A stretch of DNA of 64,000 nucleotides from contig NC_080671.1 of NCBI RefSeq assembly GCF_030247195.1, forward strand, positions 105,263,845-105,327,844, written 5' to 3'. A program made the position numbers and the translations under genes. Positions within the stretch are counted from its first letter, which is position 1. Every line of letters starts with the position of its first letter. Origin of the DNA: Topomyia yanbarensis (taxonomy: Eukaryota; Arthropoda; Insecta; Diptera; Culicidae). A model generated the notes under the pieces. It did not search any database and was not told where the DNA came from. It saw nothing but the letters and a program-made list of their open reading frames with translations. Positions 1-10,556 of the stretch are shown here, piece by piece.

Positions 1-1005
1 AGAAGGAGTCAACTCCTAAGTTTAAGTAATCCGGGCAAACGAGTGGATCACAGATTCGCTTGCAAGGGGCTGCCGTTCCGACGGGGGTATACAGATTCAA
101 AGAACTGCTCATGTTTGAAAGAAGGAGTCAACTCCTAAGTTTAAGTAATCCGGGCAAACGAGTGGATCACAGATTCGCTTGCAAGGGGCTGCCGTTCCGA
201 CGGGGGTATACAGATTCAAATAATTGCTCATGTTTGAAAGAAGGAGTCAACTCCTAAGTTTAAGTAATCCGGGCAAACGAGTGGATCACAGATTCGCTTG
301 CAAGGGGCTGCCGTTCCGACGGGGGTATACAGATTCAAAGAACTGCTCATGTTTGAAAGAAGGAGTCAACTCCTAAGTTTAAGTAATCCGGGCAAACGAG
401 TGGAATCTGTGATCCGGTCGTTAATAACTGCTCATGTTTGAAAGAAGGAGTCAACTCCTAAGTTTAAGTAATCCGGGTAAACGAGTGGATCACAGATTCC
501 ACTCGTTTGCCCGGATTACTTAAACTTAGGAGTTGACTCCTTCTTTCAAACATGAGCAGTTCTTTGAATCTGTATACCCCCGTCGGAACGGCAGCCCCTT
601 GCAAGCGAATCTGTGATCCACTCGTTTGCCCGGATTACTTAAACTTAGGAGTTGACTCCTTCTTTCAAACATGAGCAGTTATTTGAATCTGTATACCCCC
701 GTCGGAACGGCAGCCCCTTGCAAGCGAATCTGTGATCCACTCGTTTGCCCGGATTACTTAAACTTAGGAGTTGACTCCTTCTTTCAAACATGAGCAGTTA
801 TTTGAATCTGTATACCCCCGTCGGAACGGCAGCCCCTTGCAAGCGAATCTGTGATCCACTCGTTTGCCCGGATTACTTAAACTTAGGAGTTGACTCCTTC
901 TTTCAAACATGAGCAGTTCTTTGAATCTGTATACCCCCGTCGGAACGGCAGCCCCTTGCAAGCAAATCTGTGATCCACTCGTTTGCCCGGATTACTTAAA
1001 CATAG
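1..1005. repeat. Palindromic array of a 119-bp satellite
   Basis: Near-identical 119-bp units begin at about 1, 120, 239 and 358, then a shortened unit. Around position 500 the array turns and the same unit runs in reverse complement to about 1,005, so the stretch is a roughly 1-kb inverted repeat. Each unit contains AAGTAATCCGGGCAAACGAG and a short GC-rich segment. The left end is cut by the window edge. Short open frames inside the units (60-257, 764-961) are the same repeat read on opposite strands and are not called genes. Confidence 0.95.
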
Positions 1006-1095
1006 GGGCTATCAGCTAGTTTAAGTCCGACGGAGCGGAGCGATGTCGGCCAGCATCACGCTTAAAGCGATGTGGCGTAGCCACATTAGGCATCG
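985..1095. mobile_element. Terminal part of a repeat-element family also present at 26.9 kb
   Basis: The end of the satellite array runs straight into a segment holding GTCCGACGGAGCGGAGCGAT and CGATGTGGCGTAGCCACATT. The reverse complement of the same order of blocks lies at 26,889-27,010. This suggests the array is an amplified end of a dispersed element whose other end lies left of the window. The element class is not recognised. Confidence 0.6.
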
Positions 1096-1133
1096 TCAAC
1101 GTCTAATATAACAGAGATTTCAATGTATATTTC

Positions 1134-1338
1134 AAATTATGCCAAACGACCATTATGCCAAATGACCATTATGCCAAACGACCATTATGCCAAATGACCA
1201 TTATGCCAAATGACCATTATGCCAAATGACCATTATGCCAAATGAACATTATGCCAAACGACCGTATGTGTCACCTACGGTTATGCCAAATGAACTTATG
1301 CCAAATGAACTTATGCCAAACGAACTTATGCCAAACGA
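1134..1338. repeat. Minisatellite of a 15-16 bp unit
   Basis: About a dozen imperfect copies of TTATGCCAAATGACCA are followed by a 15-bp version ending GAAC. Reading frames that cross it simply translate the repeat. It may be the subterminal repeat of a TIR element, but no partner was seen. Confidence 0.9.
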
Positions 1339-2148
1339 CGTGCTCCCAATTTGGACTCCCTCTCTTTCGGTTTTCGTTGGAGGAAGTAGGATGCACAGAT
1401 TTAAAATTACCTATTGCTAGGTAATGCAAGTTTTCTGTGTATACTTTTGGTGATTTTATACGTCGAATCCGTTCACAAGTAGTGCTGGAAGCAAAGTGTT
1501 GCTGATTTGATTTTGTTTTGTTATAGTGGATACACTTTCTGTAAATATTGATAAGAAAATAACTTTTAAACAACATATCACCTCTTAATTTTTGACAATG
1601 GCTTACCTAAAAGAAGTAAAACTACAATTTTATAAGATAATGGGTAAACATCTTACGAAAATGCTGTAAAATATTGTAATTTCTGATAGAGTAAAAGAGG
1701 TATTTTGGCCCACTTGATGGGACACGGTTTTAAAATTTTGCGAATATGACAACGAATGCAAAGGTTGGTAAATACGCTTATGTACAACATCAACTTACAT
1801 CTGACCATCAATACAGATCTGTTAAAAACGTATCATTTACTAATAAATCAATGAAAATGGTATTTTTATGGAGTACTTTTTTATATTTCCGCCACCCAAA
1901 TTTTATTTTGGCGCGCGGCGGAAACATTTGCAAACATATCGCCCACTTCATGTATACTCGCAGTAATTTGATATTGTTGAAATATACTCCCATCATAAAA
2001 ATAGAGAATAGCGATTTATTTTCTTGTATAATTTACGCAATTTTACTTTTAAAGATAAAGATTACAGTAACATAATTAGTTTAACAAACCATGACGTATT
2101 TTAATTATAATATTTCTTCAAAGTAGCTCGCAATACCCAGCTTTTTAC
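1339..2148. other. Gene-free AT-rich stretch
   Basis: Only short open frames without recognisable domains were seen. No tRNA, repeat or homologous gene fragment could be supported by eye. Confidence 0.5.
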
Positions 2149-2281
2149 GTGCCATGATAGCGGTCTAAATTGTTTAGTCCGTAATACGTTTGATTGCTTC
2201 TTTTTGACAATAATCGTTTACGTCAAAAAAGGACAATTGAACGTATTACGAACTGAACAATTTAGATCGCCATTATGGCAC
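2149..2281. mobile_element. Foldback MITE, about 133 bp
   Basis: The ends are inverted copies: GTGCCATGATAGCG on the left against CGCCATTATGGCAC on the right, continuing inward through ATTTAGACCG-like and CGTAATACGTT-like blocks. Most of the element pairs with itself around a short loop near 2,215. It has no coding capacity. Confidence 0.8.
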
Positions 2282-2339
2282 ATTGAAACGACGACAGAGA
2301 AGGTTATACCTGAGTAAGTCCGAGGCTCCTTTGACGATC

Positions 2340-2430
2340 TTGCTTCTTACCAGTTGCTGAGCGTGGATCCTCGCTTGGCTTCTTCTTTTATTGGTTAGGA
2401 ACACTGTTGAAACTTTGGAACTTGATTTAT
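2340..2430. mobile_element. Partial copy of the 7.5-8.5 kb element end
   Basis: The run GGATCC, then TTGGCTTCTTCTT and later CTGTTGAAA matches the left inner end of the element at about 7,509-7,560. Similarity fades after about 60 bases. It is probably a truncated or diverged relative. The DNA to 2,985 holds nothing else that could be recognised. Confidence 0.35.
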
Positions 2431-2989
2431 TAAAAAAATATTTACAAACGTTAGCTGAAAGCTACATGTTGCCCGTGCGATTCATATATCGCTACGGGAA
2501 AATTTGTCCCCCTAGAAGGACGCAATTCCTATTTGTTTACTTATATATTTGGCCCTGCCTCTTCAAAACTGATGTATTTAACCACAATAGAGATTCTTGC
2601 TATTCAATCCTAGTCCAGTCCCGTAAGGGCTCACAAAGTATGCGGTTACATTTGTACCGCTTTCTAAGATTTTATTACTAACCTAACTGCAGAGAAAGTG
2701 AGAAGGAAAATCCAAAGCTAGCTAGTCGGACTGCATATTGCATGCTTATGTAAATTAGGTGCGGAAAGTTGGTAAATAGACAGGGTGATCCCTTTTTCGA
2801 ATAAGTGTATAACTGGGATGGTGCCGAGTCAAAAAGGGCAAGTTGTTGGCTAACGGGGGGCTATTTGCGCTAATTGCCCTTCAATTTGCCAGCAAATTGC
2901 TTTAAATGCAACATTTGGGCGATTTGCCGCCGTCATTTTTTGGTCGCTCTACTCGCTCATAAATCGCCCACGGAACGCGCCATTTAAGG

Positions 2990-3079
2990 CCGATTTCTTC
3001 ACCCTCGCTTAAGCTTTAAACCAGGTTCACCAGTACGTTTAAACCTGGCTTAAGCGTTAAGCGAGGGTGAAGAAATCGG
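2990..3079. mobile_element. Short foldback element, 90 bp
   Basis: Arms CCGATTTCTTCACCCTCGCT and AGCGAGGGTGAAGAAATCGG are exact reverse complements and extend imperfectly inward to AAACCAGG / CCTGG around a small loop. This is typical of a minimal palindromic MITE. Confidence 0.85.
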
Positions 3080-3141
3080 ACCCTAATCATCCTTAATTGC
3101 CTAATATGTAAAATTACAAATACTTATTTTCTCATTCACTA

Positions 3142-3561
3142 CCCGAATAGAAATGTACAGTAACAAAACCATGATTTTCACTGTGACAGTACAGTAATTT
3201 TACAATAATTTACAGCAAGTTTTAGTGTTATGCTACAATACAAAAACAATAAACTTTAGCGTTTTTACAGTAAATTTCAATGTAAAATACTTTTACAGTG
3301 AAAAAGGGAGGTGGTTATGTATCTTAACGTTAAAAAAATCAATTTTTCTCCATACATTTTTTTTTTCAAAAACAGTAAAATTTAATGTGAATGCACTGTA
3401 TCAGTTTTTTGCTGAACAGTGAAATTTATTGTTACATGAAATTTTATTGTAAATCTACTGTGAGAACTTGGCATCGAACAATGTTGAAACAGTAATAACT
3501 ATAATATTTATTGTTTTATGATTGTTTGTTGGGTAAATGCTATTGTAAAATTCTATCCGGG
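3142..3561. mobile_element. MITE copy 1, 420 bp, TA target duplication
   Basis: Starts CCCGAATAGAAATGTACAGT and ends TTTTACAATAGC-type sequence closing in CTATCCGGG, giving imperfect terminal inverted repeats. TA directly flanks both ends, as in Tc1/mariner insertions. A second copy in the same orientation is at 38,445-38,864. The interior is AT-rich with repeated TTTACAGT words and no convincing ORF. Confidence 0.85.
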
Positions 3562-5009
3562 TATCTACTTACATAAACATAACAGTATCAACGACACGAC
3601 TAGACACTGGCATTCCAAAACTGTATCGCAAATCTGACTACCCCTCAGTGACTCAGGTAACTGGTACTGTCAAATTAGAAACTTCATGAGAAAATGCATG
3701 AAACTAGCAACACTTTGGAATCTGTTACTTATTTCAAATAGTTACCGTGGCTACGAAGGGAAAACTAAAGCAACAACAAAACAAACCCAAAGTTCTACAG
3801 AGGAATTTATTTAATGTTCAGTAAAACGTGTAAAAACGGTGAATATCTCGGCAAGAAATGGTGGATGTATGCAGATAGTCCGACACATCTGGTACACTGA
3901 TAAACACTAACAGCGGAATGGATTTCGAGTCAGTTGAATTGACTCAAAAACTCGCAACAATTCCCAACAAATCTGGACCCAGATTACAAACAACGGGGGT
4001 ACATTGTCAGTAGCACGGCGCAGTAACTGGACGTCAAGCAATCCAGAGGAATCCAATCAAATGCAAATTCTGCGATTTTAAGACCGTAGACCTCGTAGTG
4101 GGGCATCGATCATACGATACGATCATCACCAGCTAGGGCCCAGGATGTCACTGTTAATATTACGTCCTTCAAGGCCAGCGGATACAGACGTACAAAAAAC
4201 TGAACATGCTGAAAACCGGACGACGCTCAAACACGGCAAAGAACAGTACCAACATCTATTGCCCAATTCATAATTTACCTAAATTACTAAAAAAAATCAA
4301 ACTGAAATGAAGGCAGTCCTCGACGATTTTTTCTGTTTTCAAATAATTGATTATGTTTTCTGCATGTATTTTTAATAGCAAAGCACCATTTCGAATAACT
4401 CGAATGATAAGTTATCTGCTAGATTTTTATTTAATCGGAACATGATACGTTTTGAAATTTGTTTCAACTGTTTTTTTTATAATATTAGCCCTAGAATAAA
4501 CTGGAATTTACAGCAATTTGAAGTTTTCTACACTAATTTACCTTTGAATTTAGTTATTTTTTCTCCGTGTACGTTCATATGTGCATGTATTGCGGTTGAT
4601 AGTCAGAACCAGGATTTTCCTGCCCCCCATATTGCTTTGCTTCCTAACTGAAAACAACTAAACAAATCGCACATATAGGAGCCGAAAAATAACCCGGTGT
4701 CAGTCACCAATGAATTTCAGAGAAATTTAAACTTCAACGATTCGCTGTATGAACTTATTATTTTAAAGCTTTTCGGATAAATAAAACCAGTTTTACATAA
4801 CTCAATATTCTTTCTATTTAATGACTATTATTGTGCATCAACAAACAAACAACACCGACACTATTGTAAAATAATCGCATTGTGAGAAACTACGCGCTGC
4901 TGTGGTTTTTGCTAGGTATTTTAGCAACCAGTATAAACTGCTTCAAATGCTACAGAATGTCTTACGGATAGTGTTGCATTTGAAATAGCCCCCTAATTGC
5001 CAGCAGTTC
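3562..5009. other. Gene-free region
   Basis: About 1.4 kb with no recognisable gene, repeat or RNA. Open frames are short and lack domains. Confidence 0.5.
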
Positions 5010-5979
5010 CGATTATAGCCAGCAGCCAGATTGAATGGAGTTGAATGTCGTCCATCCAGATCACAATTTACGTTTCACCGGATTTGAGAGTTCAATCTGT
5101 CGAACCGTATCTAGATCACCGGCTTTGGCTGCTTCCAAGAGTTAGCACTCTAGATCGATTGTGTCTGAAGGCGGATCTTGAAAATTTTTCAGCTCATTTT
5201 CTGTAGCAAACTGGGCGGCCCTGCAGAGATACAATGCTGGGTATCGATGTTGTACGATAGTAACAGTCGACAGGCTTGAATATTATCTTCTCTAGTTCAT
5301 CGATTTAGCGTTGTTTGATGGAGTCCATCGAGCGCATCCACCTTGGCATCGCGACGAAGCAGCACGTCCATTATCTTGTAGTGTGAGTTATCAGCTGCAA
5401 TGTGCAACAGTGTTAGGAAGTCTTTAATTTGCTCGTTCAACTGAGCACTTTTACGAAATTTCGAGAACTTGTTTTCGCTTCGGGTACATTGAGTGGGGTA
5501 CTGCATGTAATGGTATGTCACCACTGTACGGGTGTACAGCTTTGAGTTCGGTTGAGGTTCTTTTTCAGTCGCTGAATATCAACCTAACAAGCATCCAACA
5601 CACAGTGCTTCTTCCCGGTCAAACCACTCGGAAGCCTAAATGGAGTCAGTATGGATTCCAGCGCAAATGCAACAACCGATTCCGAATCCGGCCGGAATCG
5701 ATTGTTGCATTTGAATTGGAAACCATACTGACTCCATTCAGAAATCCGAACCGGTTGAGGAATGGGTTTAACTGTGTTGTATTTATCTGAAAATTTGCGT
5801 TTGGAATTCAAAATATTACCATATTTTATAGCTTAAACTTCTACTCACATGTAATTTTTTCCTACAGTTCCCGTTCAGTTCGGTTACTTCGAGATACTAA
5901 AGGAATCAAAGAATTGTAACCGGCAGCCAGATGAAGTGGGGTGGATTCGCGCCACACGACCGTTCACATTCAGTGGTGT
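5010..5979 (-). pseudogene. Tnks: Tankyrase ankyrin-repeat pseudogene
   Basis: Pieces of the tankyrase ankyrin region occur in the correct order on the minus strand, in shifting frames: STPLHLAAGYN at about 5,911-5,950; DIQRLKKNLN near 5,545-5,580; YPKRKQV near 5,460-5,490; KDFLTLLHIAADNSHYKIMD and DALDGL at about 5,310-5,435; SIVSLQG near 5,220-5,245; LLEAAKAGDLDTVRQI near 5,090-5,145; and a second repeat block with DLDGRHSTP near 5,020-5,075. Tankyrase is a poly-ADP-ribosyltransferase using ankyrin clusters to bind substrates; no PARP catalytic domain is seen here. Several frameshifts, missing repeats and a foldback insertion show that it is dead. It begins at the base after the Dbp80 stop codon. 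Assignment rests on order and motif match recalled from the family. Confidence 0.8.
5636..5785. mobile_element. Foldback MITE copy 1, inside the tankyrase remnant
   Basis: ATGGAGTCAGTATGG near 5,640 pairs with CCATACTGACTCCAT near 5,730 around a centre near 5,692, and inner blocks with TGCAACAACCGATTC pair with GAATCGATTGTTGCA. The outer part with AATCCGAACCGGTT matches the left side of a second copy at 18,418-18,575. It has no coding capacity. Confidence 0.85.
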
Positions 5980-8900
5980 CTAGCAATTTTCAATTTCGTC
6001 CGAGTTCTCCGCGTCTAGCAACTGAATCTTTTTCCGGAAGTGCTTTTTGATTGATCTGCAAATCATCATGCTTCGATCACTGTCCACTAGGTTGATGGTG
6101 ATTCCGTTCTGTTAAAGAAGTGGGAAGAAATACAATCTATAGGATCACAAGAATGAGTCATACTTACCGAATCTACCAGTGCGTCTAATTCGATGTAGAT
6201 ACGTTTCGCAATCGGCTCGTCCCTGCTGATCCATCGGCAGGTCGAAGTTGACGACAATGGTCACCTGTTCGACGTCGATACCTAAGACGAAAGAATCTCT
6301 CCGTAACCTGGTGCTGTAGCCAGAATCAAGTGGTGGAACTTACCCCTGGACAAAACGTTCGTTATAATCTGTACCTTCTCTAGTCCGGTTCGGAATCGAT
6401 CCAGAGCGTCCAACCGTTGCTCCACCGTTAGATCACCGGACAGTACCGCTACCGAGTGATCATCCTGGGACATTCTGCCGGTCAACCAACCGGCCGTTTT
6501 GCGTACCTGTTTCGATCGATTAACAGTTCTGAAAATAAGTTTACTTAGAGTTTACAACTGTCCTATACATCATATGACAGAAAATGATCGCTTGTCCGAC
6601 GGTAATCACACAATTTCTCGTCCTGGTTGCGGAGCTTGACGTAGTACTGTTTGATGTTATCGAGTAATTCTTGCTCCCGCGCCTGCCGAATCGGATTGGG
6701 TACGATGTACTCGGCAAACTCCATCACCTCGCGCTCGTACGTGGCCAAATAGAACACCGACCATAACACCCGCCTCGTCCAGTACAAAAAGGGAAAACTA
6801 GGTCGTATGTCCTGGACTTTATACCCCAGTCCATTAGCTTGCCGGGTGTTCCGGTGATATGATTAGTCAGCTTCGCCCCTTTGACGGTCTCCTCACCGCG
6901 AACGGCGTAAGGAAGTTTGATTTCCGGACAAAACTTTGCCATTTTGGCAGCTACTTCCCCCTTCTGAATTGCCAGCTCATACGTGGGGAAAGGCAAATCA
7001 CCTGCAGATAGTTTTTTAACTGATGGACTCAACTGAGCATTGCCAGCACGAAGGCAGCGGTTTTTCCTATTCCCGACTGACTCTGGGCGATTATATTCCG
7101 TGGCGGACCGGCCAACAGAGTAGGTAGAGCCATCTCCTGAATCTTGGAAGGGGCGTTGAAACCCATCGCATAGACTCTCTGTAGTAATTCCTGCTTCATG
7201 TGCAAAGCTTCGAAAGTTTTAACCAACCAATCGGCGAAGAAGAATCCTTCCGCTGCACCTCCAGATCCAGCTTTGATTCTATTAGACCTTAGCGAACATC
7301 TTTCATTAGCAAACTTGCATCCGCCGGGCTAAAAGATTAGTCATGGATAATTTTAAAGCTGATACAGAATATTTCGGGAGAAAATTTAGAATAGGACGTA
7401 AGCAACAATGAGATTCTCTTTGGGGTCTTTCTCTTCTGTTTATTACTCGGTCGTTTCAATATTTAGTACTCAACTCTTTGTATAATATTTTAGTAAAAAC
7501 CTAGGATAGGATCCGCCAGCTGGCTTCTTCTTATATTTTACTAATCCCTGTTGAAAACGACATACCCCCACTCGACCAATGTTGCCAAAATATTTGTTTT
7601 GTTTCGGTCGTATATTTCATCTGATTAAAATATTCTATATTATGTACCAATTTCATGGAAAAATCAAAGATTTAGTCGCATTTAAACGATCATAACGTTT
7701 TTTTCCATCGGAATACAGCAAAACAAAATAATATATATTCGTTTTTGAACATTACGAAAAATATCTTCACGCCTCTTCATTTTTGTAAGTTGCTTTCTGA
7801 GTCAAGCAACCTCTGTCACAAGAATAATTTTCTCTGTTCGGATTTATTTTAAATATTCTAAAACTACTTTTCTGCAAGGTTTAATTTTTGTTTTGGAGGA
7901 ATGTATAGGTTTTTACATGTGATTGTTTCGGAGAAAACAGCAGTAGAAAATACACTCTCCTATTTACACCGATGATCGATTCAGTTGAAAACTGTACAAT
8001 TCAACTGTATCGATAATACCAAAGGAAGAACAAGAAGCGACTTCCGGGATAACTTTCTCCCTGTTTGCTCAGTACTTCCAATTTACTCGGTACTGGAACA
8101 AAGACAATTTTTACATGATGTTCAAAATATTTTCATACTTACGCTACACAGCCTGTTGATTTCGAAAAGAGGCATTTCCGCATTACTCCGCACACAGAAC
8201 AGAATCCACGATAACCGCGCTACCGGATCTCTCGGGAATTTCAGTTCTGGATAATATGTTTGATTTCGTCTGCCAAATAATGCCTGCACTTCATAATTAC
8301 AGACGGATGTTATAGAAAGAAAGCGGTATCTCGAGAAAACAAAAAAATCAACACGGTTAACAATCGTCGTTTTATGTTTGATATCACAATATGACAACAC
8401 TTCCAAGCAACCCTTTGGTACTTTTAGTTTCCAAGCCGAAGGTTTGCCTATGTCACTTTCGTCCAATCACGAGCTGGTTCAGAATTGGTTCAAAAACAGA
8501 AGACAGAGCTGGCGGATCCTATCCTAGGTAAAAACCATCGGCTATGTACTGGAAAATTAGTGCAAAGTGTTATAGTGACGTCATAATAATCGAAAGAGAA
8601 AGTAAACAAAGAGAGGCTCTCAATGTTCCTTATGTCCTAATCAAAATTTTCTGCGGATTTCGACTTACTTGAATGCCTCTGCATCTTCCGCGGAGGAAGC
8701 TGTTTCTCTTGCAGCTTGTTTTTCTTCAGGAGCTGCTAGAGTCAGTAGCTACCGAACTCCAAACATCAGGTGCAGCTTTGGTTCTACTGTCGGTGGACTA
8801 GGTTTTTCCGCATTCTCTTTCTCTGGACTGCCAGCCGCCGGCTCTGAATCCTTATCCTTGGTGATATGTACTCAGTTCGCTAACATTTTTGTATTAAAAA

Positions 8901-9019
8901 TAAAAATTCAAATCCCAATGATCGCTTCAAAAATAGGTTATAACAAAACAACACTTACCGAGTGCAGAAATTTCTTGATCCGTCGTCTTTTTGACCCAGT
9001 TATCGGCAGCGCTTGCCAT
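5980..9019 (-). pseudogene. Dbp80: DDX19/Dbp80 DEAD-box helicase pseudogene
   Basis: The Dbp5/DDX19 family is an mRNA-export ATPase at the nuclear pore. From 9,019 downward: an N-terminal exon (8,959-9,019, donor GTAAGT); an acidic exon (8,669-8,870) with an in-frame stop; then at 7,320-7,030 a stretch with VKTFEALHMKQELLQ, YAMGFNAPSKIQE and walker A-like AQSQSGIGKTAAFVLAML (the family has SGTGKT). Next come TYELAIQKGEVAAKMAKF, a TPGKLMDWG block, ATYEREVMEFAEYIVPNP, IKQYYV, VAVLSGDLTVEQRLDALDRF and [16 protein letters not shown]. The final exon carries INLVDSDRSM and DEIEN before a TAG at 5,980-5,982. Short introns survive near 6,111-6,169 and 6,285-6,345, so it is not a processed copy. The DEAD-box region is deleted, frames shift several times and a foldback insertion separates exons 2 and 3. 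Confidence 0.88.
7390..8635. mobile_element. Foldback MITE split by a ~1-kb TIR element
   Basis: The outer halves (about 7,390-7,505 and 8,525-8,635) contain inverted TCTTTGTTTACTTTCTC-type arms like the intact 252-bp element at 39,306-39,557. Between them a ~1-kb insert has exact inverted ends: TAGGATAGGATCCGCCAGCT on the left and its complement on the right. The flanks share GTAAAAACC, suggesting an 8-9 bp target duplication (hAT- or P-like by length only). The insert holds a 114-codon minus-strand open frame (8,122-8,466) with no recognised domain, so it is probably non-autonomous. Confidence 0.7.
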
Positions 9020-9357
9020 CGTTTCGATCGGGTATTAAAATTCAATAGCAAGGTACAAAGTATGGGAAATCTTCCTGAATCAGCACGGGTACTGTCCCTT
9101 GTCCGAGTTCGCGTTTGATTCTTGCAGCAAACAAAACAGAATATTTTCTTTCCTAGCTGTTACGGATGTTGGTTGCTAGGGTATGCAAATAAACATTAAG
9201 AAAATTGAGACAGTGTTGCGCGAGAAATTCATATTTTATCATTACCGAGGGGTCGCTCAATGTACTGGTAACTGGCGATTAATTTCGGGAACACTTTTTT
9301 TTCGGAATTTTTCATGAAGTGTCGGGTCGTGTCGTTGACAGTATATTAGGTAATCAC
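9020..9357. other. Upstream flank of the Dbp80 pseudogene
   Basis: Presumed old 5' region of the helicase gene. No other gene or clear core promoter is seen. It ends in ATCAC, the target site of the LTR retrotransposon. Confidence 0.4.
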
Positions 9358-9506
9358 TGTGGTATCGTACCAAATAAGCTAGCCATGACTTTAGTGCCAG
9401 AGTAGTGTAATACTTGTTACGAGATAGACGTAAAATATATTGTGCTTACACAGAAGCTAATAGATCAAGTGCTAGTAATCTTCAGTTTCGAAATCCTGTT
9501 ACTACA
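9358..9506 (+). repeat. 5' LTR, 149 bp
   Basis: Begins TGTGGTATCGTACC and ends CCTGTTACTACA. It matches the 3' copy apart from one T/C difference near its end. It should hold promoter and polyadenylation signals, but no unambiguous TATA or AATAAA was assigned. Confidence 0.95.
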
Positions 9507-9520
9507 TTGGCGACGAGGAG
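9507..9520 (+). promoter_or_regulatory. Candidate primer binding site
   Basis: TTGGCGACGAGGAG directly follows the LTR, where the tRNA primer should pair. The priming tRNA was not identified. Confidence 0.6.
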
Positions 9521-9525
9521 AAAAT

Positions 9526-10556
9526 GTGAGTACATGCATTATATGTGGAAAATTTTCATTTGGGGACATTGATCGTCTCCAAAATTCCACGCACCATTCA
9601 AATCGAGTTCAATACGGTAGCTACGCCACCCGGAATTTTCAAGCGTGCAAAGTTTCAAACGAAATACTTCCATGGCAACCGCGAAACTACAAACTTCCAT
9701 GGTTTGCTATATATTTCTGAACAGCCGTTAAGAAAAAAAACGTGTTTGTTATGATTGAGTTCGACATACTAATGTACGGTGAAATCATTAACGGTGGTAT
9801 TGTGGTGTTATGTGTTATTCGGTGGGTTGTTCCGACTACGAATTATCCTGCTACAGATGATCATGTTATCTGTACACAAGAGACAGAAAACGATAACTTA
9901 AATGCAGTTGGTTTCAGGTATGTATGTATAAGATTCATGTTAACATTTGGAATTAATGATATGAAATAAAAAAATGCGTGTGAAAACTGATTTTTATTCA
10001 CAATTGAAGAACTGTTCGCTAAAAAAATATACATAAGAAAAATTGTAAGGCGGAATCGCCATACTTTATCAAGTGGAAAGCGGGTTCGCCACGGTACAAC
10101 TATTAGGTGAAAATGAGTCACCAAGTTACATGAAGTACGAAAGGCGGGTTCGCCACAGTATGTGAAATTGGGTTAGCCACAAATGTGTAAATTGAAGAAG
10201 GCGGGTTCGCCACACAAATTCCATTGAGAAGGTCAGTTCGCCAAAATGATAAATAAGATAGGCGGGTTCGCCGATGTGCTATAAGAAGGTTACTTCGCTA
10301 CAATATGAAAACTGAGGAAGGCGGGTTCGCCAAAATGTTAAAACCGAGAAAGGCGGGATCGCCAACATTAAGAAGGCGGGTTCGTCATGCAAAATAATTT
10401 GATAAGGCGGTATCGTCATATTTTATTGCGGATTGGCTATAGCTTGACAGAAAAAAATGAATGGTGCGTGAATTAATCCCTTTCAAGTTTTTATTTGGCA
10501 TGAAATATTTATGAACTTGTTTTGTTTTTTCTGCATTTGGTTCAATGAAATAATAG
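9526..10556 (+). other. Putative leader intron splitting the gag start codon
   Basis: A donor GTGAGTAC follows GAGAAAAT, and an acceptor ...AATAG precedes GGCTGGTGG. Joining AT to G creates ATG in exactly the frame that runs into Gag (start MAGGEIRIKQFL). Without splicing there is no upstream ATG in that frame: a TGA lies just before the acceptor. Splicing would remove 1,031 bases including the hairpin array at 10,050-10,440. This is inferred from sequence only. Confidence 0.6.
10050..10440. repeat. Array of about 12 GGCGGGTTCGCC palindromes
   Basis: GGCGGGTTCGCC or close variants (GGCGGGATCGCC, GGCGGAATCGCC) recur every 20-60 bases, separated by variable AT-rich spacers, in the retrotransposon leader. 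Each can form a GGCG/CGCC mini-hairpin with a four-base loop. Spacing is irregular and only the core is kept, unlike an ordinary minisatellite. Confidence 0.85.

Noticed and set aside
60..961. Identical 65-codon frames on plus (60-257) and minus (764-961) strands
   Set aside because: They are the 119-bp satellite read in each half of the palindrome; no gene.
1134..1338. Regular short repeats resembling a CRISPR array
   Set aside because: No spacers, eukaryotic context; a minisatellite.
1746..2075. 109-codon plus-strand frame
   Set aside because: AT-rich, no domain and no supporting context.
10050..10440. Spaced GGCGGGTTCGCC repeats considered as CRISPR or tRNA T-arm copies
   Set aside because: Spacing is irregular, the sequence lies inside an LTR retrotransposon, and no tRNA fold surrounds the GGTTCGCC core.
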